From assembly GCA_951213105.1 (NCBI GenBank), contig OX578140.1, forward strand, positions 31,332,018 to 31,396,017: 64,000 nucleotides of DNA. Direction: 5' to 3'. This DNA is from Amaurobius ferox. Its lineage: Eukaryota > Arthropoda > Arachnida > Araneae > Amaurobiidae. The translations under genes and the position numbers were made by a program. Below, piece after piece: positions 1 through 13,700 of the stretch (within the stretch, counting starts at the first letter, position 1; each line of letters starts with the position of its first letter). The notes below the pieces were generated by a model that had not been told where the DNA came from, did not search any database, and saw nothing but the letters and a program-made list of their open reading frames with translations.

Positions 1-364
1 CCTTTCAAGATATCACTCCCATTTTTTCCCTCCCCTATAGAGGTAATGCGCTAATTCGCGCTAATCCGTAAGTTCTGATGTACCGTAGTCTATACTATAA
101 GTATACGAAGATTTAGCTTTCTGTGTCACTTCTGGGGATTTCTGGATGAGGGTCTAGAAAGACAGAAACATGCAGTTAGACAATTATATACAGTAATGTT
201 TCCATTTAAGTTTTATTAAAAACACACTGTATAGTGAAAACAAAATATCCACGCATTCAATATTTATTACAACTCTTTGAATGAAATGCATTTAAAACGG
301 ATATTTTCCAGAATTTGCGGTTATTATGTGCATACTAGTCAACTTAGATAACAATGTAATTTAA

Positions 365-770
365 TGTCTCTAAAACAAAGAAGAAAATGTTCTTGTTTCT
401 TATTTTAATATAAAATTTTAAATAACACTATTGATTAACCTATTTTACTTTCTTGCTTGGAGTTCCATATATCTGTTACCAATATTAGGCAAAAAAAATA
501 TATATATATTGACAATACTGCTATTAAACACAATTATACTAAGAACTTTTATGTCTATAAATTTGTTGATCTCTTTAGTACATATTGTGCTGATATTTTT
601 ACTTTAACTCCTACCAACTTGAAGAACGTCTGTTTTTGTACTTGACATGTTTACTGTTTAATATTCTGATATTTTATGTTCTATGCATTTTATATTTTGT
701 AGTTACGGTAATCGGATTTAATCTGCAGTTTCCCCTTGAATTGAATAAATAAATAAATAGAAAGTAAATA
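365..770 (+). mobile_element. LINE 3' end (non-LTR retrotransposon), degraded
   Basis: Matches the better preserved copy at 36355-36935 along its last ~400 bp. The short frame with FVDLFSTYCADIFTLTP parallels [13 protein letters not shown] in the other copy. It ends at an AATAAATAAATAAATA tail near 745-760. Only the extreme C-terminus of the RT ORF and the 3' UTR remain. Confidence 0.55.
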
Positions 771-883
771 AAAATGATGTAGATATTACAGCAAGACCCT
801 AATTTCAAACGGAAACACAGTCAACATGATCAATGGCGAACAAATCACTTAAAATAGCCGTTATTGGGTTCTATATCGCATAT

Positions 884-1247
884 TTAACCTTTTGCTTACG
901 GGTGGGACAGCGTCCATCCCAAACGAAGAACCTCTCAAAAAGACAGGTATCTGACATGCTCTATCCCAAACAGTTCGATCCCCTCTTGCAGACATTGGCG
1001 TCCATGGACGCCAATGCCTGCAAAGGGGGAATTAATTATGCTGTTATTAATTATTATTAGGGGGAATTATTTATGCTGTTATTAATTAATTATTAAGTTA
1101 GGGGGAATTAATTACGCCTGCAAAGGAGGAATTGAAATGCTTGCAAAGGGGATCGAACTGCTTGGGATAGAGTATGTCAAATATCTGTCTTTTTGAGAGG
1201 TTCTTCGTTTGGGGTTGACGCTGCCCCACCCGTAAGCAAAAGGTTAA
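884..1247. mobile_element. piggyBac-like foldback MITE with TTAA flanks
   Basis: Two inverted arms (about 888-985 and 1145-1243) begin CCTTTTGCTTACGGGTGGG and are flanked on both sides by TTAA (884-887, 1244-1247), the piggyBac target duplication. The spacer holds a palindrome around 992-1016 and ~2.5 imperfect copies of a GGGGGAATTAATTA unit. No coding capacity. A shorter relative lies at 43991-44134. Confidence 0.68.
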
Positions 1248-1435
1248 TAGCAGATGACAAATATAGCAAGCCATGATTGACCTGGAAGTCTATGCCCATG
1301 TGGTCTTTTTAACTCAATCTACCCTAGCTTTATAGTATTTATCAAGGAATCTGTGGGAGTTTGTGGAAACGTATTCTGTCTAGAAAGAACCAGTGAAAAG
1401 AGTGTCACCGCATTATTATGCACGAACGATGTTAC

Positions 1436-1575
1436 CTTGTGTTGTATTTGGTCCTATTGATTGTCAGGCAGGGTGACATAGGTGACGCCGGTGCGGTACC
1501 ATCGCTATCGTTGTTCTCGTCGTCCTCTGATATGGAAGGAAGTGTCAGTGACGGTGCGCCATTGCCTTCGTCCAT
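1436..1575 (-). CDS. Elk: Elk exon: acidic post-cNBHD segment
   Basis: 140 nt (46 codons +2). Acceptor ttcctccacag, donor ACAAG|GTAACA. It encodes [20 protein letters not shown], then [20 protein letters not shown] and RTKYNTR. Elk channels have an LPSI-(S/V)-ED(D/E)E motif just after the cNBHD; phase 0 joins it directly to the previous exon. The composition is low-complexity, so this is the least certain exon. The plus-strand ORF over the same bases is its shadow. The rest of the C-terminus is outside the window. Confidence 0.72.
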
Positions 1576-4500
1576 CTGTGGAGGAAAGATTCACACAAAT
1601 TTCAAGTGCACTTTATAGCCAGCTGCAAGAGTGTCGACATTTAGTATATAAATTTTAAAAATAGGTTCGTCGAATGTCCAGATAATAAAAATACGGTTAT
1701 TTGGGAAATGGAAAAATCAACGCTTTCTGAATAATCAAATACGTTTTTGTGTTTTGGATGCAAGACTTAAAAATTTCCCCCAGTTTGCCTGCCCGCTCTC
1801 CGAAATGAAACATCACTCCTTATTATAAATATGTGATAAAAATTTCTTTGCGATTGAGAAGCGCCTTTACTACCTTAAATTTTATCAACATCTGCGAGCG
1901 GTCTCTCACTCATGAATTACATAACCCACAAAAGATTCCCGTCCTTCCTCAATAACCGAAATAAAAGCCGACTTTGTTTTGGCTTGCCACGAACCTTCCC
2001 TTAAAACGCCACTGAAATTGTTTTCAGTCCCTCAACATTTTATTTCTTGCACTTTTTGATTTACTCTTTCCTATGAGATTTTTGAGATCATATTCTCATA
2101 TAGATGGTCACTATATTCTTGTTCGAGATTGCTAATTAGCCCAAAAATCCTTTCAGTAAATTGCTTTTGATTTAAATTTCACCAATTTTTTGAAGTTTTG
2201 AAAAGTCGGTTTAATTCTACAAATATGACCTTTCGACCAATACCAAGATAGGCTTCCTGTAAAAGTATTCAATTTAGTGATTATCACAGGATTATATCTA
2301 ATGAAGCGGAAACATTTTTTGTTTTTGCAATAAACGTGATAACTATATTTTACAATATACATTAATCAGATAATGTTGTTATTAAAATGACAAGTAATAA
2401 TTTGGAATTTTTGAAATACACCACCATGAAAGAGCGAATAGAGTGTGATACGGGACATACAAACTGAGATAACATATATAAATAAGTGATGTTAATTTCA
2501 GAAGAATAATGCAATACAGTAATGGCATAGATAGGGGGATCAGTAGGTAGTAGGACCACTTGCGGAAATACAATCAGCGACCCTTCGAGGAACAGATGCA
2601 ATGAATATGCGGATAGTTTCCTTAGGGATGGATGGTCATATGCCTTCAAGCATCCTCCACAGGTCGTTCTCTGTTTGAGGCGGGGACAGAGAAGTCAAAT
2701 GATGGCCTATCATGTCCCATACATGCTCTATGGGTGAGCAATTTGGAGACAGTGGAGGCCAAAGAAGCGTCTGGATACCTTGCAAGTCTTGTCTGCTAGT
2801 GGTTGTCGAGTGCAGTCGCACATTATGTTGCTGGAAAGCAGTATTTTACAATCGCTGAAGGTAGGGTAGTTCAACTTGCCTCAGCACCTCATCCACATAT
2901 CGTCGTACTGTCATTGTGCCTCTGATACGAACCAGAGGTGCCGCGTTGTCGAGCAGTATGGCCTTCAACAATAGGATTCAATCGCAATAGGATTGGATCT
3001 GTTTCCACGTCATCTGCAGACTCTCACACGACGACTGTAATTCGAAAAACAGAACGTAAATTCGTCGCTGAATCCTGTCCCATTTAGTCGTCCAAGAGAC
3101 TCGGGCCCTACATCATCGCAATCTCTCATGTTGGTGTCTTATCGTCAATGGCAGTCTTCGTAAAGGACGGTTTGAGTGCAAACCGCTTACGGACAATCTT
3201 CCAGAAACTGTTGTCGCTGATATTGGAACATCCAATGCACCCTGCAAACTCTGCAGAATATCAACAGTCGTTATTTGTGGAGCTGCTACGGCATGCCTTC
3301 GAATGCGCCGATCAACGCCTTCTGACGTACGTCTGGATGGATCTGTACTACTGTGACGATTCGCGTGCCCTTTTCAAGCCATCTTCTCCAAATCCTTTGC
3401 ACAGCGGACGCATCTACGGGCCTCTCACCGGTACGACCACCCAGCCGTACTTAGGCCTAAAATGAATTCCCTCGCACGATCATCCAAATGCTGAAACAGA
3501 CTTCGACATCATCGGCCAGACATTTCTTCAATAACACGTGTCTTCTGAAACGAAGACCAGCTCCGAAAACAGGTTTTCTCAATCGACAATCACGTGACCT
3601 ATACTTGCATTTCAGATCATTTGCATACATCGCTAGCAGCGTTTGTCTCGCAATTTGCATAATTATACGGCAAAAGCTTCATGGTGTTGCATTTTCTATG
3701 TCGGGTAGTGTATTTTAACAATAAGCGATATATTTATACAGTAACCGCAGCTCAACTGAATTTTACCACATGAAAAATTTTTAGAATAATTGCATCTGTG
3801 TCATATTCTATTTCCACTAATGGATTAAAACCCGATATTACAAAAATCAAATCAAATTGATTAATTGCGATGTGAAATAATTTGTTAATCTGTGCTATAT
3901 ACTACTTGTGAGTCAGAGAAAATCAAAACAAATTTATTCAATTTAATATGCAATATTTTGAGAATATTACATATGCGACATATTCTTTTGCTTAGCTAAA
4001 CACAGGAAAGTAAAAAGCAAGGAAAGTCAGAAATTGCATTGCAATATAAAATATTTAATGCATCTCACAGTGGGATATCACACTCGTGGGGTTTAACAAC
4101 TTGAGGTCGTAAAGATTAGAAGAAATATAATCAATTGCAATGTGAAATATTTCATACTCACATCCGTTTCATATCCCTCTCGAAGGTTGTACGTGAGATC
4201 GTGCAAGATATCGTGACAGAATGTCTGTGCAAACTCTGGGTACAGCTTGAGCACATCCAATAAGCCTGGAATGTGCAGACACTTGAGATCACAGTAAGTC
4301 AGAGCTTTCACATCACTCGAAGATTTCAAAACCATATCCGTTCCAGTAACACTTATGTCAGAACCAACCAGATCTCCTTTACCTATGTGATTAAAAAAAA
4401 TATGAGACTATACATGGTTTAACATATAATAACTTACAATAATAGACGTACTGGATTCAATTGTGTTTGAGCTATGGATTATAACAAGTTCCTTATAAAT

Positions 4501-7500
4501 TACGTTTGCAGTGCAGTCACTATCATCGGTTGACCGGTTTTGAATTAGTCAACGTCCGCACTGAATAACAGATAGCTCTTCCAGTAACAAGAAAGCTATA
4601 TGCTGCAGTTTTGCAAACCTGTATGGTGATAAATACATGTAGTCTTACTATGCAGTTGGATTCAAATCTGTGGAAGATTGAACTCAAATTTCGCGGGTTG
4701 TAGTGATCAGGTTCATAGTAACAAAACATAGTAGTTTTGTAAGTCTGCTATTGGCGTTGTTTTGCAACTATAAAAGGTTCTATTAAATTAATAATTGTTA
4801 AAAGTTATAAAAGACACGATTAAATTATCTTAGTACTGATTTGTAAGAACTTCTATCAGAAAATCGAAGTATAAATTTTATAGTTTTTAACGATATATTT
4901 TAACGATTTTTTTTAAAGATTTTTATAATTTTTAAAGTTATGTTTAAGATCTAGATTATTCCAACAATATCCACTCTAAAAAATTAATGGAGTATGGTTC
5001 TGGCATTTGCTGGTCATATGATTCGTAATATCTGGAAAAGGAAAGTGTTATGCTATTTGTTTCTTATTTAAGTTTTTCCATTTAAGAATATTAGTCTATT
5101 TGTACTTACTGTCTTAGACATGGTTATCTTAGTTCCTCCGGGTTGGATTTCTGAAGTTTACATGATAAATTGGGTTGATAAATTGGGTTGATATACATGA
5201 TAAATTGGGTTCTGAAGTTTACATGATAAGAGGATAAAATACATAAATTAGAAAAAAACTTTGTGCTACAGAAATTTCGGTTAAAATACCTGTTTAGTGC
5301 CATTCAGACAATGCATTCTTGTCTTTTTCCACATGCATTTGCAATTAATATTAGACACATGGGACATATCCCAGTCTCACCTATAAAATGAATAAGATGT
5401 CAGTCATCAAGATTCTATTATTTGTAGGCCGGAGACAACCTGCATTTAGTTCTTCGGTGGCGTTGGGTCAACTACCGCCTCTTGCTATAGATGTCTGGAA
5501 GCCAGATTACTCTCACGGAGTCAGTTCCAAATAGTTTGCATCGATATAACCGTTCCAGTATCTACCAATAGGATTCATTTTGTCTAAATTGGGAGATTCA
5601 CTTTTTTAAAGGATAACCGTCTAACTATGTGTATTCAGCGTCAAAAATATAAATTTACAATCTATAAACTAACTTTACTAAATCTTAATTAGCTCTGACA
5701 AATTCCAGCAATATGAAACGGGATATGCTTATCAGCTATTTTTTGTATAATTGCAAGACATACGCTGGCATGTGATCGATCCCCTCTATTTCTTCGAACG
5801 GTCAACACAGAGTTAGTAAGTTACTGTTTAAGAGGATAAAACGTGAATTTTCTTTAATGAAGCTTGAAATTTATATTATGCAAATGGCTATTATAGAACA
5901 GCGTCTATCAAAACGTTGAATATTTGTGTATAATCTCATGAACTACAAAAAATAGGTGAGCTGTACTTTATTTTGAACTCACCAAGTATAGCAACAACCA
6001 TTCCATGCTGAAGTACCTCCATGGAACCGTTGCAGACAAGATGAATGTAGGTGAGGGCGTCCCCAGTATGTACTAAGTACTCTCCGGGGGCGCAAAAGTT
6101 GCTCCTCACGTGCCGGGACAGGAGTTTGAGGCAGCCCTGGGGTGCTTGCTCAAAAATAGGAAGTGTGAGGATCTCTTTGTGCAGGTGCATGGACACGTCG
6201 CCTCGAAGCTCGTCGGGGAATTCACGCAAAATCTGCAAAATTGTAAAAGCAAATATCAATTTCGTCGGCGTGATTGCAGCAATCAGTGGTGTAGCATATT
6301 TTTGAACCTTGTATCTAGTGTGGGACAGACCAGTGGTTATCGCTCAGAGATGGGATTCTCGTTGATGTTAGAAACTCATGTTGGGATTCCCAGGAATGAG
6401 GCTGCAGATGGTTGCGCTAAGGAAGCTGCTCTGCCGGAGAACCGTTGGTGGCACTTGCCCCTTATTCGCTGCTATCCCGCTTTGTTCGGACGGCAGTGCT
6501 TGAGGAACGGTGGACCTACAAAGCGTCTCTGACCTCGGGTTCGCGGGCTCAATCTTTTCGTTCGGTTCCTGACTACTTCTTTCATGCTTTTGAATGGGCT
6601 TTGTTAATTTTTCTTTTGGCCCATGGTCCTTTTCCCGAGTACCTGCGCAGATTTAAGGTCATGATTTTAACGGCTTGCCTGGAGGGTTCGGGGACGCTGA
6701 CCATTAAGCGTTTTTATATAGGTCTAGCCAGGATCGCCATCTGGGTAGGCCATCCGACGAGAATAAAGCCGTTTGGCTATTTAGGGTTTTGACCAGGTGA
6801 AAATCAGAGCCTGGATCCGGATTGTTGATCTGGCGGCTAATAATGGGCTGCCTGATTAGTTTCAAGTTTTTTAGCGTTGAATGTAATTTTCTAATGTTTT
6901 ACCAGTATTTTAATAGTATCTTTTAATGGTAATTTTATAAGTATCAATAATAATCAATTTGCATAACTAGGTATATAACATCTATTTTAAATTAATGTTT
7001 AAATTCGATTGTTTGTAATTATATTTTGGTGATGGTTTTACCTATCAGTATTGATAAAGACTGGTGTAATTAATGTTATTACGTGTATAAATGATTTGTA
7101 AAAGTTTTTCTTTAAACGAATACTGTTACTTCTGGCCGGGTCTGTGCTTGATTATTGATCCCTGTAAATTTTATTTACAAAAACAATCCTAATTTATTAC
7201 CCAAATTGGTTACTAATTTCCCTTGTTATACTTGTATTATAATAATGTATTATTTTTGTTTTCACAAAATGTTACTAACAAGTGTATCGTAATAAATTTT
7301 TAGGTGTTTGTATTACTTAGGCGTCAGGACGCCAAGTGGGATTTGGTTTGATCGTTTTCTCAAACGTATTTTATTAGTAACTTATGAATTTTTTAATCGT
7401 AATTTTAATAGTATTTTTTAAACGTAACCTTGGTGATAATTGTTATTGATTTGTTTGGTAATTAGCTAAAAAGTGCGTTTTTTAATTTTTGAATTCTTGA

Positions 7501-10500
7501 TGCTATTATTTCTAAGCGGTTTTAAATCGGGTATTGTTAACAAAAACGTTTAATCCTACTTTCAAATCATAGTTTTTCATCGTAATTTTTTACTTAGTTG
7601 TTAATGATTATTGTACCTGTAATTTGAATGCTTACAAGGTATTAATGTTTATTATTAAGGATAAAGTGTTTAATTGCTGTTAATTTAATGAATGCATGAG
7701 TTGTATTTATGCTGATACTGATGAGTGTATTGGTTATCATTTATTTATTATTTGTAATATGAAAAAAAAATGTTATTCTAAGTTAATGTTTATTTGACTG
7801 TATTGTTAAGCAGCTTTTTGACATGTTTGACCATCTTTTGTATTTTGAGTTTTCTTGGTTTTGATGTATGAATTTTAATTGTGACTGGTATTAACAAGTT
7901 TCTGCTTCAGTTGGTGTTCTTTGTCTGTTTAGATTTTGTTGTGTTCTTGGTTTTAATAGTTAGATTGACGTAACTTATGGTTGTTCCGATATTGCTTTTT
8001 ATTTATGACAAATATGTCATTTATTTATATCTATGTTTGTTTATGATTGATTAGTTGTTTATCTGCCTGCAAGTGTTGCGGATGATTATCCTTGCCGCCA
8101 TTTTAATGTAATTTTGAATGTTTAATAATAGATGACTTGTGGGCGGGGGTGCGTCTTAGAAAATTTATTTTCCCGGCTGTGCATTAAGATGCCTTTTGCC
8201 TAGTTGGCAGGCTGCACAGTCTGTGCCGAAGAAGAAGAAAGCCCGCTTCTACATTGCTTCAATAGTTACATCGGATTGGCGGAAGAGCAGCAGAGTCAAC
8301 TATATGATTTTACTCAAAGTACTTATAAACGTCTAGTAAAGATGAAAAAAAAATACTTTAAGGGTGAGCGTCAGTAAATTTTCTGCCCTATCCGCGCTTT
8401 GTTAACTTTCGCGGCACACATATTTCGCCGAAATTCTGCTCAAACAGTTGCGAAATATTTTCTGATAGATAAAATGCAATGCTTAGATTATATTAAAACT
8501 AAATTTAATACTCAATAAAACATAGAATATATGTTTTATTTTAATTTAAAATATTTTTGGTGCTGCCATCTTTTGTCGTAATTTAATTCATACCGACTAT
8601 TTTTATTTTTTAATGAACATTTTTAAATGGCTATTCCTTCTAATACGCTATTAAATACAACAACAGATCATATATAATGCCATAATCACGGAAACGTAAT
8701 TGAACTTGGACTTGAAGACAAAGGAACTTAAAGACAAAACTGCAGTCTTCAGTGATGTACATTCGGATCCCTTATCAGTTTTATAAAATGATAAATTACC
8801 TTTCCGTGATTGTGGCATTATTATTAAATATGATCTGTTGTTGTATTTAACACTGTATTAGAAGGAAGAGATATTTAAAAATGTTCATTAAAAAATAAAA
8901 ATAATTGGTATCAATTAAATTACGACAACAGATGGCAGCACCAAAAATATTTTGGATTAAAATAAAAAATATATTCTATGTCTTTTGGGGCATTAAATTT
9001 AGTTTTAATATAATCTAAGCATTGCATTTTATCTTTCAGAAAATATTTCGCCACTGTTTGAGCAGAATTTCGGCGAAATATGTGTGCCGCGAAAGTTAAC
9101 AAAGCGCGGATAGGGCAGAAAATTTACTGACGCTCACCCTTAAATGTGCTAAACGGTGCTGGAAGGACGCATATATTTAAACACTCGCACAAATTAAATA
9201 TTGAAACGTTCGTAGTACAAGGGATCATTAAAATGGCAGTATTTTGAAACTCGCGCATGAATTATAAAGTAATGGTGCCTATCCATACGAGAAATTTGTA
9301 AAATGTCTATACTCTGTTAGGATTTGCGAATAGCAGGGATTGTCACCGCGTATCTGAATCCTGATAAACATGTTTCATAGTCAGTTAGAAGATTAAACTG
9401 TGGGCAGGACTGGACTTCCTATTGAGCTAGGATACTGTTGATATGTGGAAAACCACACGTCCCGTAAGGACGCTAAGTAGGCCGATCACGTAAAGTGGAG
9501 TAAGTAAAAAAATACATAATACAAGTAATTAAAATGAAGAGACTTAATTTAAGAACAATAACAAAAAATTATTTATTAAGATAAAACCTCATTTAGCAAT
9601 TTTAACATCTGTAATTCACATACTATCATCCTTAGTGTAATACATTAAGATATATAAATTCCCTTCATTCTATTATCAAAATATGAGTTTCACAGTTATT
9701 ACCTATCCAGGTACATTAAATCACCAATCTTACATGCCATTGTCTTATGGCCCAGGTTAACCTTATTTAGAGGGTTCAGAGAGTCAAAAAGAAGCCTTCG
9801 TGTAAAAATATGTATAGAAAGGTCCTACCTATGCCATCATCAAAGTACCCCGGACTTGTCGGCTCGTTCGTGGTTGCACCGTTCCGCTGAGTTCGCTCTT
9901 CTCCTCGTTTTCACCACCAAAATTCAAGTCCTCGAACTCTAAATTTTAAAGTGCAAAGTTGCTCTCTGTCTCTTCCCCCTTTACAAGGCGCCCCTGTCCA
10001 TAATTGGCTAAGTAAATTAACAGCTACGCCCTTCAGCTATATTATTGGTCAAGGCCCCCCCCTGAAATATAAGATATGAAGTCTCCTGTTTTAAATCGTT
10101 GAAAGTTCTCACGCGAATTTTCCCATGGTCCAAGTGATATGAATTGACCTCTCGGGTCAGGAAGTTCAACCCCTTCCGTTTTTTCCCGACCGTCCAAACA
10201 GTTACCTTACACCTTTCTGGTAGGTCGGACGGTCTGGGTTTCAACAACAACAACCCCTTCCGTTTGTCATAGCACCTAATGCTGACATGAACTTGAGAAG
10301 CCCCCTCTCTTTTTCGAAACCATGTCCGGTGCAGCTGCATTAGAGGGAGCGTTATACTTATTGCCTCACTGCATGAGGGACCGTCTTCTTAGGTCTACTT
10401 CCTCTTTCAAAAGAGCAATGTTATATTGGGATTGCAAATTACAATATAACAACTGTCCCCAGGTATTTAGGAGTCTAGCGGAAAATTTGTAGAAATGGAA

Positions 10501-10711
10501 AATTAATTTGCTACTGATAGAAAAACGTTTTCAAAATCCAAATTAATAAAAAAGGAGCTAAGAACTTGTATGTTACATAACTGCTAACATTGAAATTCAT
10601 TGAAAGTGAACTAATAAAATTTTTTATTGGATAATATGTAACTTTGTAAAAAAGAAACACAGCAAAATTATTTTAAAAATAAATAGCCATTTATGTTTAA
10701 ATATCATTATA

Positions 10712-10742
<31 letters not shown>

Positions 10743-13700
10743 TTGGCACGATTCAAAGAAAACACGGAATATGAATTTTATGAAATAATTTATTTTAAGT
10801 TTTCGTCATATGCCATTTCTTCAAGATAGACTGTATATAAATATTAAGATAGCTGAATTATTTATCTAAAAAATAAATGGCTCTCTTAAAATTCTCAATC
10901 CAGTACTGATTGTGAGTACGGCTTATATGACTCACTACAGAATGATTTTTCTAGGTACAGAATTTAGAAATACACAGTGGTACTATCTACAGCAGTTGAA
11001 AATGTCTTCTCATTTTTTTTAAAAATTGGTATAAATAATTAAACGCAATCCTTAAATGGCACAGTGCTATAGACAAGTGATACTGCCTATGGCTTTTTAA
11101 AACTACAATCTTTTGGATATCATTTGTAACTATTCTTGCTAACCCAAAACCCAACTAAGACATTTTTGCGCATGGATACAATAAAAGTGCCTCTTGATAT
11201 TGCGATCAATAATAAATCAAGACTCCATTCAACCTGAATATCTTTACATACTTTGAATGAAGCTTTTGAATGCAGACATTTTTTTAGCGCCTTTGTGTAG
11301 TAGCAATACCAATTCACATGCCCTATGTATCCGTGTGATAACTTGTACATATCTGGTACTTTAAATAAATGTTTCAAAAGTTAAACTTAATACATGTTTA
11401 TTTGCCCGCTGTCGGATTCTTCACTCTTCCCGAGGGAATCCTAGAACAAACAGTGTCTCTTAAAGTGCGGTTTGGCTGGTGGGCCCCGATGATTCCTGGA
11501 TAAATGGGCAGTGATTTCTTGTTCTATCAAAATGAGCTATAGCAACATTTTCGCTGTAAAACTGATAGCAATCGGATACATTTCTCATTGTGAAGTGGGC
11601 CGTGATAAAAGAAGTTTGAGAATTTCCGACCGAGAAGATATTCAAGTACAATGCGATGCTGATTCCTAACGTAACTGTAAAACGTGAAGTTAGTCATAGT
11701 AACCAATCGAGAACTTATAATCAATCGTAATTTCCAAGTACACCGCACAGCATCATGCAAATACAACGGAGTGTGACAATAAAACTGCCGACTAGTTGCA
11801 CGCTCGCGATTAGTTGCTGCCGCTTTGCTTGACAGATCATACTGTTTACATGTCCTAACTGCTATCTTGGTGCCAACTTGTAAGATATAAGTTGCTTTTT
11901 TCCAAAATATTCGCAAAAAACATACATCGAGTAAAAGGAATTATACCAATTAAACCGTTATTTTATAAGGACATTACATAAAAAAATTAATGAAACCTGT
12001 TAAAAATAAAATTAAATGTTCTCAATACGTTTTCATAATTTTTGTGAAATATTTTACAATTTTGCACGATTCAAAATAACTCCAGTAATTTTTATGGGAA
12101 AACTGCTAATTCAATGTTATTTTTAGCTCGTATTCCTTTAAATGTGTAACTTTGAGAGATGCGAAGAATGAAGTCATTCAATAACTATAAGTCACAAGAT
12201 AAAGACAAGGTTTTCTGTCCTTGGGCTGGGAAGTTCCAGCTTTTACAGTGTGCGGAAATTAAATGGGAATGGGAAATGAGATTTTTGAAAGTAGTTGTTA
12301 AGGAGTGAATTGCAAAGGGCAGTTCAACGATGGTACAAATCGTGGTTACTACATCCTCGTTTGGCAGGAATGAGTCCTCAGGCTTTTTTAATAGGAGCGC
12401 TTGGAGCCGTTTGGAGAATTTATGAAGCCATGGCTCGTAGACCAACAGGTTATAGATTGTCTTGTGCTTGAGACCTTATGGTGAGTCGTATGGGCTTGGT
12501 TGAGGAAGTTAGCGATTGTAGTAACATTTGAGATTTTACCCAGTTCGCGCAAAATTTTTGAGATAATCTTTGAATTTACATTTCAAAAAGTGTCTCATTT
12601 TGAGATCTTTCTGGATGACTTCGAGTTCAAGATATCGAGGAGAGTTAAGAATGGAAGAGTTAGACTCCTCAATAATTTGAAGTTTCCTTATGTGAGTTTC
12701 GACGGCGCTACTCCACAATTGGAAACTGCACGTCATAATGTACAAGATAGATTATTATGTAAACGGTCAACAGGGAAAGTGAGGTATTGGCCACATCGCG
12801 TTGTTTTAATGTTTACCTCGTTGGGATCAATGCCGTGATTCAAAGACCAGGTGGTCTGGAAGTAATCGGTCATCCTCTGACGGAGCTGCTTGGGGATCTG
12901 ATGAAGCCTGAAGAAGTCCTTCAGATCTCGAAGCTTCGTGTGGTACTGCGAACGCCGAGAATACATCCTCTGGATGATAGCCGTCACGTTCCCGAATACC
13001 GCTGCATGCATTAACGCTGCGATAAGCAAAAGAGAAGAAAATGTTAGATATATTCATGGAACAGGCAAACATTTTAGCAAAGACGTGGATGTTCACACGT
13101 CGTGGATGTTCACATATTATAAAATCAATACAAATTCAGAATAATATCTACTTATATCTACTTAATTCTAAAAATCTGATTTCGGTTAAAATACCTAATC
13201 AAGGCCAAGTAGCAGCAGATGCCGGAAACTCTAAAGTGGCAAAGTGAGCTTGCCTTATAAGATACTTATCAACAGTGAAATTTAGTAACATAAGAATTTG
13301 CGGATAAATTTGCCAGCAAAGTTAAGTTCTGACAAACTTATGTTTCTTTATATGAACTTAAGTTTGCCTCAGTATTTAAGTCCGAAATATTTGAAATTTT
13401 GAGCTATTCCTAGGTAAAGCTGGATTGTCTAAGATGCTTTTAAGCAAAGTCTGAAATTAAATAACATTAATTGGGGTCCAGAATATAGTCAAACACATTT
13501 AAATTTACAGAAGTTGAGTACTTCCTCATTAAAGTGTAAAATATTAGATAACTGCTTCAAGGTCGTTATGAATCCTCTTCGTCAGGACATCAGAAAATAA
13601 GTATTAGCTTACTGAAAGGTTATATACAACTGAGAGGAAAAGGAGAAGCTATACAACCGAGAAGAGATTCAAATGACGAAATCGAAGCATCAAAGGAAAT

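Noticed and set aside
1418..1618. Plus-strand ORF starting [14 protein letters not shown]
   Set aside because: It is the complement of the Elk acidic exon, which has proper splice borders and phase on the minus strand.
10017..10340. 107-codon minus-strand ORF
   Set aside because: Half of it is the SINE tail and its CAA repeat; no family resemblance.
11120..11916. Two overlapping minus-strand ORFs of 85-129 codons
   Set aside because: No recognisable motif, no codon bias or splice context, and within an intron; treated as chance.
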